Source: Bacteroidota bacterium
GTDB taxonomy: Bacteria; Bacteroidota; Bacteroidia; Sphingobacteriales; Sphingobacteriaceae
Direction of reading: 5' to 3'
Length of the DNA: 64,000 nucleotides
NCBI GenBank assembly: GCA_023427985.1
Contig: JAEYZM010000004.1
Span: 1-64,000 of the forward strand
In this document: positions 51,928 through 61,157 of the stretch, piece after piece
Layout of the letters: every line of letters begins with the position of its first letter
How positions within the stretch are numbered: position 1 is the stretch's first letter
Notes under the pieces: generated by a model
What the model was told of the DNA's origin: nothing
Seen by the model: the letters and a program-made list of their open reading frames with translations, nothing else
Databases searched by the model: none
Translations under genes and position numbers: made by a program

Positions 51928-53796
51928 CTACCTCGCAATCAACACTGGCACTTTCACTTTATGCCTCAACGCGTCAAGAGTAGAACCTAATAAAATATCC
52001 TTTATCCCCCGATGTCCATGCGCAGCCATCACCACTAAATTTATATGATCTGAAACAACAATTGATGCAATCGATTTGGCAGGATTTCCATGACCAATTA
52101 TCGTCTGTACCTCATAACCTTTTGCTAATAATTGCTCCTTATAGGCATTCAACTCTTTCACATCTTCCCTACTCTCATGATCGTCAGAATCGGCACCCGA
52201 ATAACTCGCTCCTACCGTTTCTACCACGTGAATTAATAGGTATGCCGATGTGTTGCCGCCAATTTTCAGCGCTTGCGTAATTGCAATATTATCGAACTTA
52301 CTAAAGTCAACAGGTACTGCTATCCGCTCCGGATGATTTGGAAGTTCTAAATTCAACTCCATCGAACCAGCATGTGGTAAATGAATGCTTCGAATACTTC
52401 TGTCAATAAAAGGTTTGAAAATTATGTACACCAATAAAATTGCAAAAAACAGAATCGTTGGCAAGACCAACACATACATATACCACGCTACTACATCGGC
52501 ATAAAACCAATTGGCTACATTTTCATATACCAATTTGATATTTAAACCAACGATAATTATGGCCGATAACCAAGAAAGTATTTTCAAAGGCTTGGAGAGT
52601 TTGAATTCTCTCATATGCTCTTTACTCGATGTTACATGAATCAAGGGAATGATTGCGAAGCCCAACTGTAAGCTTAATACGACTTGAGAAAAAACTAAGA
52701 GGGCTCCTAATTTATCTTCGCCAAAATAGAGAATGGTAATATATGCTGGCAGCACTGCGATTAATCGAGTAATGAGTCGACGCAACCATGGGCGAATGCG
52801 CAAGTTCAGATATCCTTCCATTACAATTTGACCCGCTAGAGTGCCTGTAATTGTTGAGCTTTGTCCTGCACATATTAATGCGATGGCAAAAAGTGTGGGT
52901 GCTAAATTCCCAAAAATATCACTCAGCAATCGGTGTGCATCTTGTATCTCAGCCACTTCATAATATCCGTTTTTAAAGAATGCAGTGGCTGCCAAAATGA
53001 GGATCGATGCATTTACAAAAAAAGCAAGATTCAATGCGATGGCCGAGTCTATAAAATTATATTTGATGGCATCTTTCAATCCCTTATGATTTTTCTCTAT
53101 CGATCGTGTTTGAACCAATGAAGAATGTAAATACAAATTATGTGGCATTACTGTCGCACCAATGATACCAATCGCTATATACAATGCAGAGCCCGATAGA
53201 CTACTAGGAACTAAACCTGTAGCTACTTCTACTACATCGGGACTAGCAATAAATAATTCCATTAAGAATGAAACACCGATAATAAAAATCAGTGATATAA
53301 TAAATCGTTCTAAAATTTTGATTCCTTTATTCATAAGGAACAATAACAACAAAGTATCAAATACTGTGATGCTTATTCCAACAATTAGGGGTAGGTCGAA
53401 AAGTAATTGCAATCCAATTGCCATTCCTATTATCTCTGCTAAATCACAAGCTGCTATTGCAATTTCTGCTATGATATACAAGGGAATGTTTACCCATGGT
53501 GCATAGATTTTTTTAGATGCTTGGGCTAAGTCCAATCCTCTTACGATGCCTAGTCTGGCACTTAAACTTTGAAGCAATAAGGCAATGAGATTCGACATTA
53601 GCAAGACCCATAATAACTGGTAGCCGAACATACTTCCACCCGCGATATCTGTTGCCCAATTTCCTGGATCCATATATCCAACACTTACCAAATAGGCAGG
53701 ACCAACAAATGCAAAAAACTTTTTCCATTTGTTTTTGCCCTCTGGTATTTGGACCGAACGGTATACTTCACTTAACGATTCTTCTTTTGCCTTCAT
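51928..53796 (-). CDS. mntH: NRAMP Mn2+/Fe2+ transporter fused to UspA domain
   Basis: 622 residues. Eleven or so membrane helices to about residue 465. The metal motifs are DPGNW (43-47) in helix 1 and MPHN (217-220) in helix 6, so the transporter should import Mn2+ by proton coupling. Residues about 490-622 are a C-terminal universal stress (UspA) domain, IAVPVDFSKFDN to PVLIAR, with a nucleotide-loop-like AHGHRGIKDILLGS (first Gly replaced by Ala). The Usp domain may sense ATP or control the transporter. The DtxR-type regulator gene lies 1 base upstream. Confidence 0.93.
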   Translation of the reverse strand: MKAKEESLSEVYRSVQIPEGKNKWKKFFAFVGPAYLVSVGYMDPGNWATDIAGGSMFGYQLLWVLLMSNLIALLLQSLSARLGIVRGLDLAQASKKIYAPWVNIPLYIIAEIAIAACDLAEIIGMAIGLQLLFDLPLIVGISITVFDTLLLLFLMNKGIKILERFIISLIFIIGVSFLMELFIASPDVVEVATGLVPSSLSGSALYIAIGIIGATVMPHNLYLHSSLVQTRSIEKNHKGLKDAIKYNFIDSAIALNLAFFVNASILILAATAFFKNGYYEVAEIQDAHRLLSDIFGNLAPTLFAIALICAGQSSTITGTLAGQIVMEGYLNLRIRPWLRRLITRLIAVLPAYITILYFGEDKLGALLVFSQVVLSLQLGFAIIPLIHVTSSKEHMREFKLSKPLKILSWLSAIIIVGLNIKLVYENVANWFYADVVAWYMYVLVLPTILFFAILLVYIIFKPFIDRSIRSIHLPHAGSMELNLELPNHPERIAVPVDFSKFDNIAITQALKIGGNTSAYLLIHVVETVGASYSGADSDDHESREDVKELNAYKEQLLAKGYEVQTIIGHGNPAKSIASIVVSDHINLVVMAAHGHRGIKDILLGSTLDALRHKVKVPVLIAR

Positions 53797-53797
53797 C

Positions 53798-54469
53798 TCA
53801 TTTATCAGATTTAAATACCAATAAGTTTTTTGCGACTTCTTTACTTATAAAGATTGGATCCGATTTTCCTATACTTATCCAAAATGAATTATCAAACTGA
53901 TTCTTATCCTCTACTTTGATTTCAACTCCTAAACCAATGCCAATTTTTTCAAGATGTTGTAAGAATACAGGACTGTGGTCTGAAACACCTGAAATGTTTC
54001 CTACAAATCCGACCGACATATCGTACAAGTCAACCATTTTACGTCCTTTGAAAACTCCTTGTTTGGTAGGGATTGGATCGCCATGCGGATCGTACTTGGG
54101 ATAACCCAAATATTCATCAATACGATCGATCAATTCATCCGATTCTATGTGTTCCAATTGTTCAGCAATGTCATGAACTTCATCCCATTTGAATTTTAAC
54201 TTGTCGACTAAAAACAATTCCCAAATTCTATGTTTACGAATAATATTTATTGCTACTTTCTCGCCTTTCGCACTTATCCTTACTCCTTGATACTTTTTGT
54301 AAATGATTAGTTTCTTATCTGCTAGTTTCTTCAACATATCAGTAACAGATGCAGCCTTTGTATTCAACTCCTGTGCAATTTCGTTTGTACTAACTTCTTC
54401 TGTTTCATTTAATTCAGACAATTTGTATATTGCTTTTAAATAATTTTCTTCCGTATAAGAATTTTTCAT
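53798..54469 (-). CDS. mntR: DtxR/MntR family metal-dependent repressor
   Basis: 223 residues. N-terminal winged helix: YLKAIYKLSEL, then VSTNEIAQELNTKAASVTDMLKKLADKKLI. The metal and dimer domain has the expected His/Glu ligands (VHDIAEQLEHIESDELID). The C-terminal ~70 residues form an FeoA-like SH3 domain. It should represses manganese or iron uptake; the mntH-type gene next to it and the palindrome at 54484-54499 support autoregulation. Confidence 0.93.
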   Translation of the reverse strand: MKNSYTEENYLKAIYKLSELNETEEVSTNEIAQELNTKAASVTDMLKKLADKKLIIYKKYQGVRISAKGEKVAINIIRKHRIWELFLVDKLKFKWDEVHDIAEQLEHIESDELIDRIDEYLGYPKYDPHGDPIPTKQGVFKGRKMVDLYDMSVGFVGNISGVSDHSPVFLQHLEKIGIGLGVEIKVEDKNQFDNSFWISIGKSDPIFISKEVAKNLLVFKSDK

Positions 54470-54483
54470 ATTCTAAATTTATT

Positions 54484-54499
54484 TTTAGACTCGCCTAAA
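54484..54499. promoter_or_regulatory. Candidate MntR/DtxR box
   Basis: 16-base imperfect palindrome TTTAGACTCGCCTAAA, 14 bases before the regulator's start. Its arms (TTTAG(A/G)C) match the DtxR-family operator shape. A half-site TTTAGGC lies at 54583-54589. Confidence 0.6.
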
Positions 54500-54613
54500 T
54501 TAATAAAAAATATTATTTCATAAAAATTAAAATTCAATTAAACTTTCAAAATTTTATTTTTTAGAAAAATAAAATCAATACCTTTAGGCTTTACGCTTTA
54601 TATATAGAGAAAT

Positions 54614-55081
54614 ATGAATGGATTAGATGCAACAGATTTCAAGATATTGCGTATTCTACAAGAAAATGGTAGAATCACCAATATCCAGTTATCACTAGAC
54701 ATCGGCTTATCTCCGGCGCCAACCTTAGAAAGGGTGAGAAAGCTCGAAGCAAATGGTTTCATTAAAAGTTACCATGCAATGGTAGATGAAGAATTACTTG
54801 GACTAAAAATTAAAACCTTTATTCAAGTATCGATCAACTACAACAAAAGCGACGCCGTTCAAAATTTCATGAAACAAATCATGAAGATCGATGAGGTGAT
54901 TGAATGTCACCATATCACAGGTTCTGCCGACTTTTTATTAAAAGTTATTGTGAAGGACATTAAAAGTTACGAACGCTTAATCTTAGATAAGATTAGCAAG
55001 ATGCAAGAAATTGCTCATCTTCAAACTATGATGATTCTTTCAACAACTAAGCAATCGCATTCATTGCCCTTAGCACAATAA
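54614..55081 (+). CDS. Lrp/AsnC family transcription regulator
   Basis: 155 residues. HTH at residues about 5-60: LDATDFKILRILQENGRITNIQLSLDIGLSPAPTLERVRKLE. The C-terminal RAM/effector domain has IKTFIQVSINY, VIECHHITGSADFLLKV and SYERLILDKI. It senses amino acids. The regulon is unknown. It diverges from mntR. Confidence 0.93.
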   Translation: MNGLDATDFKILRILQENGRITNIQLSLDIGLSPAPTLERVRKLEANGFIKSYHAMVDEELLGLKIKTFIQVSINYNKSDAVQNFMKQIMKIDEVIECHHITGSADFLLKVIVKDIKSYERLILDKISKMQEIAHLQTMMILSTTKQSHSLPLAQ

Positions 55082-55094
55082 AATTAGGCAATAC

Positions 55095-55146
55095 TCCAAA
55101 CTCTTATTTGTTAAATAAAGGAACATTAAGAGTTTGGATTTTTTAT
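55095..55146. terminator. Terminator of the Lrp gene
   Basis: An 11-base stem TCCAAACTCTT / AAGAGTTTGGA separated by 22 bases, followed by seven Ts. The large loop makes it less certain than shorter hairpins. Confidence 0.65.
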
Positions 55147-55814
55147 TTCCAATCAATTTCGCGTAAAGCATTACTTTTCAAATAAGTATTCGCTTTGGAA
55201 AAATGTCGACATCCAAAAAAACCATTATAAGCAGACAATGGGGATGGATGCGCGGCACACAAAACTAAATGCTTTTGTGTATCAATAAATCTAATCTTCT
55301 CCTTCGCATAATTCCCCCAAAGTAGAAACACAATATGTTGCTTTTCATCTGAAATCAATTGAATAACTCGGTCGGTAAATTTTTCCCAGCCTTTCATTCG
55401 ATGTGAACCTGCTTCATCTTTTCGTACTGTTAAAACTGAATTCAAAAGCAACACCCCTTGAACTGCCCAACGTTCTAAATTTCCAGTATCTAATGGCTGA
55501 ACCTTTAAATCACTGTTGATCTCTTTATAGATATTTTTTAAGGAAGGCGGAATTGGAACTGAATCTGAGACAGAAAAACACAACCCGTTTGCTTGTCCTT
55601 CACCATGATATGGATCTTGGCCTATGATTACCACTTGGAGTTTATCAAATGTAGTTAATTCAAATGCTTTAAAAATATTGGATGATTCAGGATAAATCAC
55701 AGCATTTGTCTGATTTTCTAATTTCAAAAAATCAAACAATTCCTGCATATACGCTTTTTCAAACTCAGTCGAAAGCTGATTTCTCCAAGAAAGTTCTAAT
55801 TTATCTATCATCAA
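55143..55814 (-). CDS. ung: Uracil-DNA glycosylase
   Basis: 223 residues, family 1. Water-activating motif GQDPYHGEGQANGLCFSV (Asp and His present), and leucine intercalation motif HPSPLSAYNGFFGCRHFSKAN. It removes uracil from DNA in base-excision repair. Confidence 0.97.
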   Translation of the reverse strand: MMIDKLELSWRNQLSTEFEKAYMQELFDFLKLENQTNAVIYPESSNIFKAFELTTFDKLQVVIIGQDPYHGEGQANGLCFSVSDSVPIPPSLKNIYKEINSDLKVQPLDTGNLERWAVQGVLLLNSVLTVRKDEAGSHRMKGWEKFTDRVIQLISDEKQHIVFLLWGNYAKEKIRFIDTQKHLVLCAAHPSPLSAYNGFFGCRHFSKANTYLKSNALREIDWK

Positions 55815-55913
55815 AGCAATATTATAATTGAATTTTAAAAATATTTAAATATCCATCTTAATTCAATAATATTCTTAATAAATTAGTAGTTCAAATAAAA
55901 TAAACCTTTTAAT

Positions 55914-56354
55914 ATGAAAACTTTAATCTTAAAAACTTTATTAGTTGCAGGTCTTGCGACCACTTTCATCGCTTGCGAAAAGGATGAAAATGGGACAGGT
56001 GGTTCTGGAAGTTCCGCTTCAATTGTTGGTACTTGGGAACAAACGTCTGAACGATACGTTACTCGTATCAATGGCACACTTTATTCAGATACAACTATTG
56101 CTGTTGCACCTGGTACTAATGTATTCAATGTAACCGCTGGCGGCAAAGTGATTGATGGTTCAGATACTTCTGATTATACATTCAGCAATGGTATACTTAC
56201 TGTAATTGGAGAAAGTTCAACTGGAGGCAGAGATACATCCGTATTTAATGCAACAGTTAGCTCTACTGAATTAAATCTTTCTACAAGTGGTGCCGATACT
56301 TTTGGTACTGATATTATGACTTACGATTATACTTTGAAATTTAGAAGAAAATAA
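55914..56354 (+). CDS. Lipocalin-like lipoprotein
   Basis: 146 residues. Lipobox TFIAC|E, then a glycine/serine linker and VGTWEQTSERYV, the first strand of lipocalin-like domains, ending TYDYTLKFRRK. A small beta-barrel surface lipoprotein with unknown ligand. Confidence 0.8.
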   Translation: MKTLILKTLLVAGLATTFIACEKDENGTGGSGSSASIVGTWEQTSERYVTRINGTLYSDTTIAVAPGTNVFNVTAGGKVIDGSDTSDYTFSNGILTVIGESSTGGRDTSVFNATVSSTELNLSTSGADTFGTDIMTYDYTLKFRRK

Positions 56355-56360
56355 TTCAAT

Positions 56361-56393
56361 AAAAAAAGCCCGATAAATCTATCGGGCTTTTTT
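56361..56393. terminator. Bidirectional terminator
   Basis: Stem AGCCCGATA / TATCGGGCT with a 4-base loop and A/T tracts on both sides. It ends both the lipocalin gene (plus) and lysS (minus). Confidence 0.9.
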
Positions 56394-56400
56394 AATGTAT

Positions 56401-58119
56401 TTACTCAAACCACCTCATTGCATCTTCTTTAGAAGGCATAGCGATTTCTAATTTCATTTTTTTACGCATCCCTCCCATATCGTTAAATACTTTGTTCGGG
56501 TTTGCCGATTTCAACTCTTCAATGGTATTGATGTTCATCTTATTCAACACAGGTACCCATTCGGCCGGAACACCAGCATTTACAAAGTCTTCAACACTTG
56601 TTACCTTTTGAACTTTCTCTGGACGCATTTGAGGGAAGAATAAAACATCTTGTATCGAATGCTGATTCGTCATAATCATCGTTAATCGGTCTATACCAAT
56701 TCCCATTCCTGCAGTAGGCGGCATTCCATATTCTAATGCACGTAAGAAATCGTAATCGATAAACATCGCCTCATCGTCGCCACGCTCCATCAATTTCACT
56801 TGCTCTTCAAATCGAGCACGTTGATCAATTGGATCATTCAATTCTGAATATGCATTCGCCAATTCTTTTCCATTCACCATCAATTCAAATCGCTCTACCA
56901 ATCCTTCCTTGCTTCTGTGTTTCTTACACAATGGCGACATTTCAATTGGATAGTCGATGATAAAAGTAGGTTGTATATAATGCCCTTCACACTTCTCTCC
57001 AAAAATCTCATCTACCAATTTACCTTTGCCCATACTTTCATTGACATCAATTCCCAACTGCTTACAAGTTGCACGCAACTCTTCTTCATTCATATTGGAA
57101 ATATCAATACCTGTATGTTCTTTAATCGCATCATACATCGTGATGCGTTTGAAAGGTCTTTGGAAATCAATGGTCTTATCGCCCACCTGCACTTTCGTTG
57201 TACCGTGTAAATCCAAAGCTACTTTCTCCAACATCTCTTCCGTGAAATCCATCATCCAATTATAATCCTTGTACGCCACATAAATTTCCATCACCGTAAA
57301 CTCCGGATTATGTGTCCTATCCATCCCCTCATTTCTAAAATCTTTCGCAAACTCATACACTCCATCGTATCCGCCCACAATCAGACGTTTCAAATACAAT
57401 TCATTTGCAATTCTTAAATACAATGGAATATCTAATGCATTATGGTGCGTAATGAATGGTCGCGCAGCAGCACCTCCTGGAATAGCTTGTAATATCGGCG
57501 TTTCCACCTCTAAATAACCACGATCGTTAAAAGTATTCCTTAACGATTGCATAATTTGTGTACGCTTTCTAAAGGTCTCTTTCACATCCTGATTGATAAT
57601 CAAATCGGCATAACGCTGACGATATCTGAACTCAGGATCTGTCACCGCATCGTGTGCATTACCCTCTGCATCGATCTTCACAATCGGAAGCGGACGTAAA
57701 GATTTACTCAATACTTTAAACGATGTTACATGTATGCTGATTTCTCCCGTTTGGGTAGTGAATACAAAACCATTGACACCGATGATATCGCCGATGTCTA
57801 ATAACTTTTTGAATACTGTGTTGTATAAAGTTTTATCCTCATCAGGACAAAGATCATCTCTTCTGAAGTACACCTGAATACGACCAGTTGCATCTTGAAT
57901 TTCCGCAAAGGAAGCGCTACCCATGATACGTCTGCTCATGATACGACCCGCTATGCTGATGTTCTTATAATTGGTCTTATCGCGCTCGTAATTCTCATGA
58001 ATGTCTGCAGCAGTAACATTCACCTCAAATAAATCGGCAGGATATGGGTCGATGCCCAATTTCATTAACTCCTGCATGCTCTCTCTACGCAATAACTCTT
58101 GTTCGCTTAATCCGCTCAT
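56401..58119 (-). CDS. lysS: Lysyl-tRNA synthetase (class II)
   Basis: 572 residues. N-terminal OB fold (ISIAGRIMSRRIMGSASFAEIQDATGRIQVYFR). Catalytic core: motif 2 KDFRNEGMDRTHNPEFTVMEIY and motif 3 GMGIGIDRLTM. About 65 additional C-terminal residues (from VEDFVNAG) extend beyond the ~505 of typical members; this extension also occurs in related Bacteroidota. It charges tRNA-Lys. Confidence 0.96.
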   Translation of the reverse strand: MSGLSEQELLRRESMQELMKLGIDPYPADLFEVNVTAADIHENYERDKTNYKNISIAGRIMSRRIMGSASFAEIQDATGRIQVYFRRDDLCPDEDKTLYNTVFKKLLDIGDIIGVNGFVFTTQTGEISIHVTSFKVLSKSLRPLPIVKIDAEGNAHDAVTDPEFRYRQRYADLIINQDVKETFRKRTQIMQSLRNTFNDRGYLEVETPILQAIPGGAAARPFITHHNALDIPLYLRIANELYLKRLIVGGYDGVYEFAKDFRNEGMDRTHNPEFTVMEIYVAYKDYNWMMDFTEEMLEKVALDLHGTTKVQVGDKTIDFQRPFKRITMYDAIKEHTGIDISNMNEEELRATCKQLGIDVNESMGKGKLVDEIFGEKCEGHYIQPTFIIDYPIEMSPLCKKHRSKEGLVERFELMVNGKELANAYSELNDPIDQRARFEEQVKLMERGDDEAMFIDYDFLRALEYGMPPTAGMGIGIDRLTMIMTNQHSIQDVLFFPQMRPEKVQKVTSVEDFVNAGVPAEWVPVLNKMNINTIEELKSANPNKVFNDMGGMRKKMKLEIAMPSKEDAMRWFE

Positions 58120-58135
58120 AATAAAAATTGAAAGG

Positions 58136-58143
58136 CAAAAATA
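58136..58143 (-). promoter_or_regulatory. Putative -7 element of lysS
   Basis: Minus-strand TATTTTTG, 16 bases before the lysS start. A good -33 is not visible. Confidence 0.45.
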
Positions 58144-58164
58144 ATAATTTATAGGAAGAAATTA

Positions 58165-58206
58165 GTATTGAGTACAGAGTATTGCGTATAGCGTACAGCG
58201 TATTGC
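58165..58206. repeat. 7-base gtattgc array
   Basis: Six 7-base units (gtattga, gtacaga, gtattgc, gtatagc, gtacagc, gtattgc). It is the reverse complement of the cgcaata array at 51872-51927, including the shared gtacagc/gctgtac variant. Confidence 0.88.
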
Positions 58207-58263
58207 GATTGCGTAGTGCTATGCTATAGTGTGATTCCATCAATTATTGCACCCACGCTTTAG

Positions 58264-58328
58264 TCCCGAGTATTCGGGAAGCATACGAACATACGAACCT
58301 ACGAACCCACGAGCATACGAGCATCCTA
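58264..58328. repeat. Palindrome plus 8-base catacga array abutting the DUF962 stop
   Basis: TCCCGA-gtat-TCGGGA (58264-58279), then 8-base units gcatacga, acatacga, acctacga, acccacga, gcatacga, gcatccta (58281-58328). The array reaches the stop codon (58326-58328) of the DUF962 gene. A twin array is at 63476. Confidence 0.88.
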
Positions 58329-58637
58329 AATCTTCTGCTTACCTGCCCAAATATCGAAATACAACTTAAAATCCGATGCCAAACTCCAAAGTGGATATTT
58401 AAAGGTTGCAGGTTTGTTCTTCTCAAAAAAGAAATGTCCGACCCAAGCAAAACCATAACCAGCAAAGGGTATCGCTACAAACATTTGCCAACTGTGAAAT
58501 AAAAGGGAAGCTATGAATAAAAGAAAAACTAATGTAGTGCCAATGAAATGTAAAAGTCGACTTACCCTGTTGGTATGCTCCGTTAAGTAATAAGGATAAA
58601 ATTCCTTGAAGCTTTTGATTCGTTCATTCTGTTCCAT
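58326..58637 (-). CDS. DUF962 (Mpo1-like) membrane protein
   Basis: 103 residues, three to four hydrophobic segments. FKEFYPYYLTEHTNRVSRLLHFIGTTLV with the conserved HxxxxRxxHxxGT motif, then YGFAWVGHFFFEKNKPATF (second His site), define the DUF962 family. Yeast Mpo1 is an iron-dependent dioxygenase in fatty acid alpha-oxidation; the bacterial role is unclear. Confidence 0.88.
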   Translation of the reverse strand: MEQNERIKSFKEFYPYYLTEHTNRVSRLLHFIGTTLVFLLFIASLLFHSWQMFVAIPFAGYGFAWVGHFFFEKNKPATFKYPLWSLASDFKLYFDIWAGKQKI

Positions 58638-58688
58638 GCGCTTGGTTAGATTATCTATCTAAATATAAAGAAAAATGAAAATAGAGAA

Positions 58689-58706
58689 TCCCGATAAATA
58701 TCGGGA
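58689..58706. repeat. Variant palindrome TCCCGATAAATATCGGGA
   Basis: Diverged relative of the CCCGATAGCTATCGGG family with AAAT centre, upstream of DUF962. Confidence 0.7.
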
Positions 58707-58739
58707 GAAAATAGTAAAGCACCCCATTTGCTAATTTGC

Positions 58740-58757
58740 TCCCGATAGCTATCGGGA
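58740..58757. repeat. CCCGATAGCTATCGGG palindrome, copy 3
   Basis: 18-base palindrome TCCCGATAGCTATCGGGA just before the stop codon (58762) of proline dehydrogenase, flanked by ttgctaatttgc and acttgctaatt. Confidence 0.9.
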
Positions 58758-58761
58758 TTAT

Positions 58762-59940
58762 CTAACTTGCTAATTCCCTTCTCTTCTTTTCCTTCACTAT
58801 CAAACTCAACTCTCTCCCCATCTGCCCTGCAATTGCTGTATTCTCCTGAGCACGGCGGAATAAATACGGCAAAACCGATTTCACCGGACCATAAGGAACG
58901 TACTTCGCCACATTATACCCAGCATCGGCCAAATTATAACTCAAATTATCGCTCATCCCCAACAATTGCGAGAAATAAATGCGATGATCGTTTTTCGCCA
59001 AACCTTTTTCCGTCATCAGATTCATCAGCAATCGAGAAGAATGCTCATTATGCGTTCCCGCACAAATTGCCATGCGGTCTATATGCTCCAAACAAAATTT
59101 CAATCCCGCATCGTAATCCCTGTCAGACGCTGTTTTATCGGGCTGAATTGGCGATTCATACCCCATCTCCATCGCACGCTTACGCTCTTTCTCCATGTAC
59201 GCACCACGCACAAGTTTTATGCCGATGTGTAAGCCCTCTCCAAGCAATTGCTCGTACGATTTTTTCAAAAACGCTAATCGATCGTGTCTATAAAATTGAA
59301 TCGTATTATAGACAATAACTTTTTCCTTGTTGAACAATCGCATCATATCCATCGCCAATTGATCAATCGTATCCTGAATCCAAGTCTCCTCCGCATCAAT
59401 GAAAATGCGAACATCTGCATCGTACGCTGCCTGACAAATCTTACGTACACGATCTTTCACACGCTCGTATTCTTTTATCTCTTCAAAATTCAAGTCAGCT
59501 TTCGCATCTAATTTCTCCAACAATGCAAAACGAGCAAGTCCCGTAACCTTAAATACACTGAATGGAATATTCTTATCGCCTTTCGCACGCTTAATGGTTT
59601 CAATGGTTTCCAAACATGTTGCATCAAAAGCCGCTTCCGTCGCCTCCCCCTCTACCGAATAGTCTAGAATTGTGCCGATGTTGTACTTTCCCAAATGTTG
59701 GATGGTATTTGAACAATTGCTTATCGATTCTCCTCCGCAAAAATGTTTGAAAATGGTGGCGCGAATGATAGGTGTAATTGGCAAGCCAATCTTCACCGCG
59801 AAATTGGTGATCGGCGGACCTATCTTCACTAAAAAATTGACATTGATAACTTTAAATAACCAGTAGGCTCTATTTAAATCGGCATTGCTCATTCCTGAGA
59901 ATGCTATCTGCGTATTGTCGAACGATATTTCTTTGCTCAT
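58762..59940 (-). CDS. Proline dehydrogenase
   Basis: 392 residues of the monofunctional PRODH/PutA-type FAD barrel. Motifs GIKLVRGAYMEKER and CAGTHNEHSSRLL, and the C-terminal YVPYGPVKSVLPYLFRRAQEN that binds the substrate and FAD. It oxidises proline to pyrroline-5-carboxylate, passing electrons to the respiratory chain. No P5C dehydrogenase gene is next to it. Confidence 0.94.
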   Translation of the reverse strand: MSKEISFDNTQIAFSGMSNADLNRAYWLFKVINVNFLVKIGPPITNFAVKIGLPITPIIRATIFKHFCGGESISNCSNTIQHLGKYNIGTILDYSVEGEATEAAFDATCLETIETIKRAKGDKNIPFSVFKVTGLARFALLEKLDAKADLNFEEIKEYERVKDRVRKICQAAYDADVRIFIDAEETWIQDTIDQLAMDMMRLFNKEKVIVYNTIQFYRHDRLAFLKKSYEQLLGEGLHIGIKLVRGAYMEKERKRAMEMGYESPIQPDKTASDRDYDAGLKFCLEHIDRMAICAGTHNEHSSRLLMNLMTEKGLAKNDHRIYFSQLLGMSDNLSYNLADAGYNVAKYVPYGPVKSVLPYLFRRAQENTAIAGQMGRELSLIVKEKKRRELAS

Positions 59941-59957
59941 TGTTTATAGAAATCTGT

Positions 59958-59965
59958 CAAAAATA
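59958..59965 (-). promoter_or_regulatory. Putative -7 element of proline dehydrogenase
   Basis: Minus-strand TATTTTTG, 17 bases before the gene's start; no clear -33. Confidence 0.45.
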
Positions 59966-60062
59966 GGAAAAATGCGTAATTTCGATTCATCAATATTCAA
60001 TTATTCGAAACCAGAGCATCATTGTTTTGTTTGCAATATGCATGCATAGATTTAAATAAATA

Positions 60063-61157
60063 ATGACTACGAACATAAAACCGAAGGAATTAACATCCTG
60101 GATTGAAACAGATCTTAAAACCTTCGTCATTGCAGGGCCTTGTAGCGTGGAGTCGGAAGAACAAATACAACTCACTGCCAGAGATTTAGCACAACATAAC
60201 ATTCCAGTTTTACGCGGCGGCATTTGGAAACCCCGCACTCGCCCGGGAACCTTTATGGGGATTGGGAAAGAAGCGATTAATTGGTTGGCCGATGCAGCAC
60301 ATGCCAACAACATGAAGGCTGCAGTTGAAGTGGCGACAGCCGAACATGTGGAGTACTGCCTTAAAGCGGGGGTCGATATTCTCTGGATTGGTGCACGTTC
60401 TACCGTGAGTCCATTTGTTGTTCAGGAGATTGCCGATGCACTGCGAGGTGTTGACATTCCTGTGATGCTGAAAAATCCGATTAATCCCGACTTCGAATTA
60501 TGGTTGGGTGCTTTGGAAAGAATTTACAATGCAGGACTAGAAAAAGTTGCAGCAATCCATCGTGGTTTTTCTCAATATGAAAAAAACACGTATCGAAATA
60601 CTCCTAATTGGAACATCCCTTTGGAGCTAAAAAGAATTTTACCCAACATTCCATTGATTTGCGATCCCAGTCATATCTGCGGTACCATCGACCTAATTCC
60701 ACATATTGCGCAGAAAGCAATGGATTTGAATTTCGATGGACTCATGATTGAATCGCATTACAATCCGAGTATGGCTTTGAGCGATAAGGATCAGCAATTG
60801 AGTCCGGCGCAAGTGGCAGCATTGGTGGATGACTTAGTAATTCGTTCAAAGGATTCTGAGGATTTAGCTTTTATCGATAAGTTGAATCGATTGAGAAAAG
60901 AAATCGATAAAATCGATTACGAAGTGTTGGAATTACTCGCATCTCGATCAAAATTGGTACATGAAATTGGTTTGTATAAGAAGGAAAAAAACATCACCAT
61001 TTTTCAGCCAGAACGTTGGGCTGAAATTGTAGAGACGAGAAAAAAATACGGACATGAAATTAAACTTTCAGAAGAAATGATTTTGGATTTAGTAAAAATC
61101 ATTCATCGCGAATCTATTGCTGTACAAACTAAAGTGATGCAAGATGAAAAAAATTGA
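60063..61157 (+). CDS. Bifunctional DAHP synthase/chorismate mutase
   Basis: 364 residues. Residues 1-265 are a type I-beta DAHP synthase barrel: FVIAGPCSVESEEQ, RGGIWKPRTRPGTF and CDPSHICG with substrate residues. Residues 280-360 are an AroQ-type chorismate mutase helix bundle (LNRLRKEIDKIDYEVLELLASRSKLVHEIG). In relatives the mutase domain mediates prephenate or chorismate feedback on the synthase. It starts the aromatic operon and overlaps aroB by 14 bases. Confidence 0.94.
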   Translation: MTTNIKPKELTSWIETDLKTFVIAGPCSVESEEQIQLTARDLAQHNIPVLRGGIWKPRTRPGTFMGIGKEAINWLADAAHANNMKAAVEVATAEHVEYCLKAGVDILWIGARSTVSPFVVQEIADALRGVDIPVMLKNPINPDFELWLGALERIYNAGLEKVAAIHRGFSQYEKNTYRNTPNWNIPLELKRILPNIPLICDPSHICGTIDLIPHIAQKAMDLNFDGLMIESHYNPSMALSDKDQQLSPAQVAALVDDLVIRSKDSEDLAFIDKLNRLRKEIDKIDYEVLELLASRSKLVHEIGLYKKEKNITIFQPERWAEIVETRKKYGHEIKLSEEMILDLVKIIHRESIAVQTKVMQDEKN

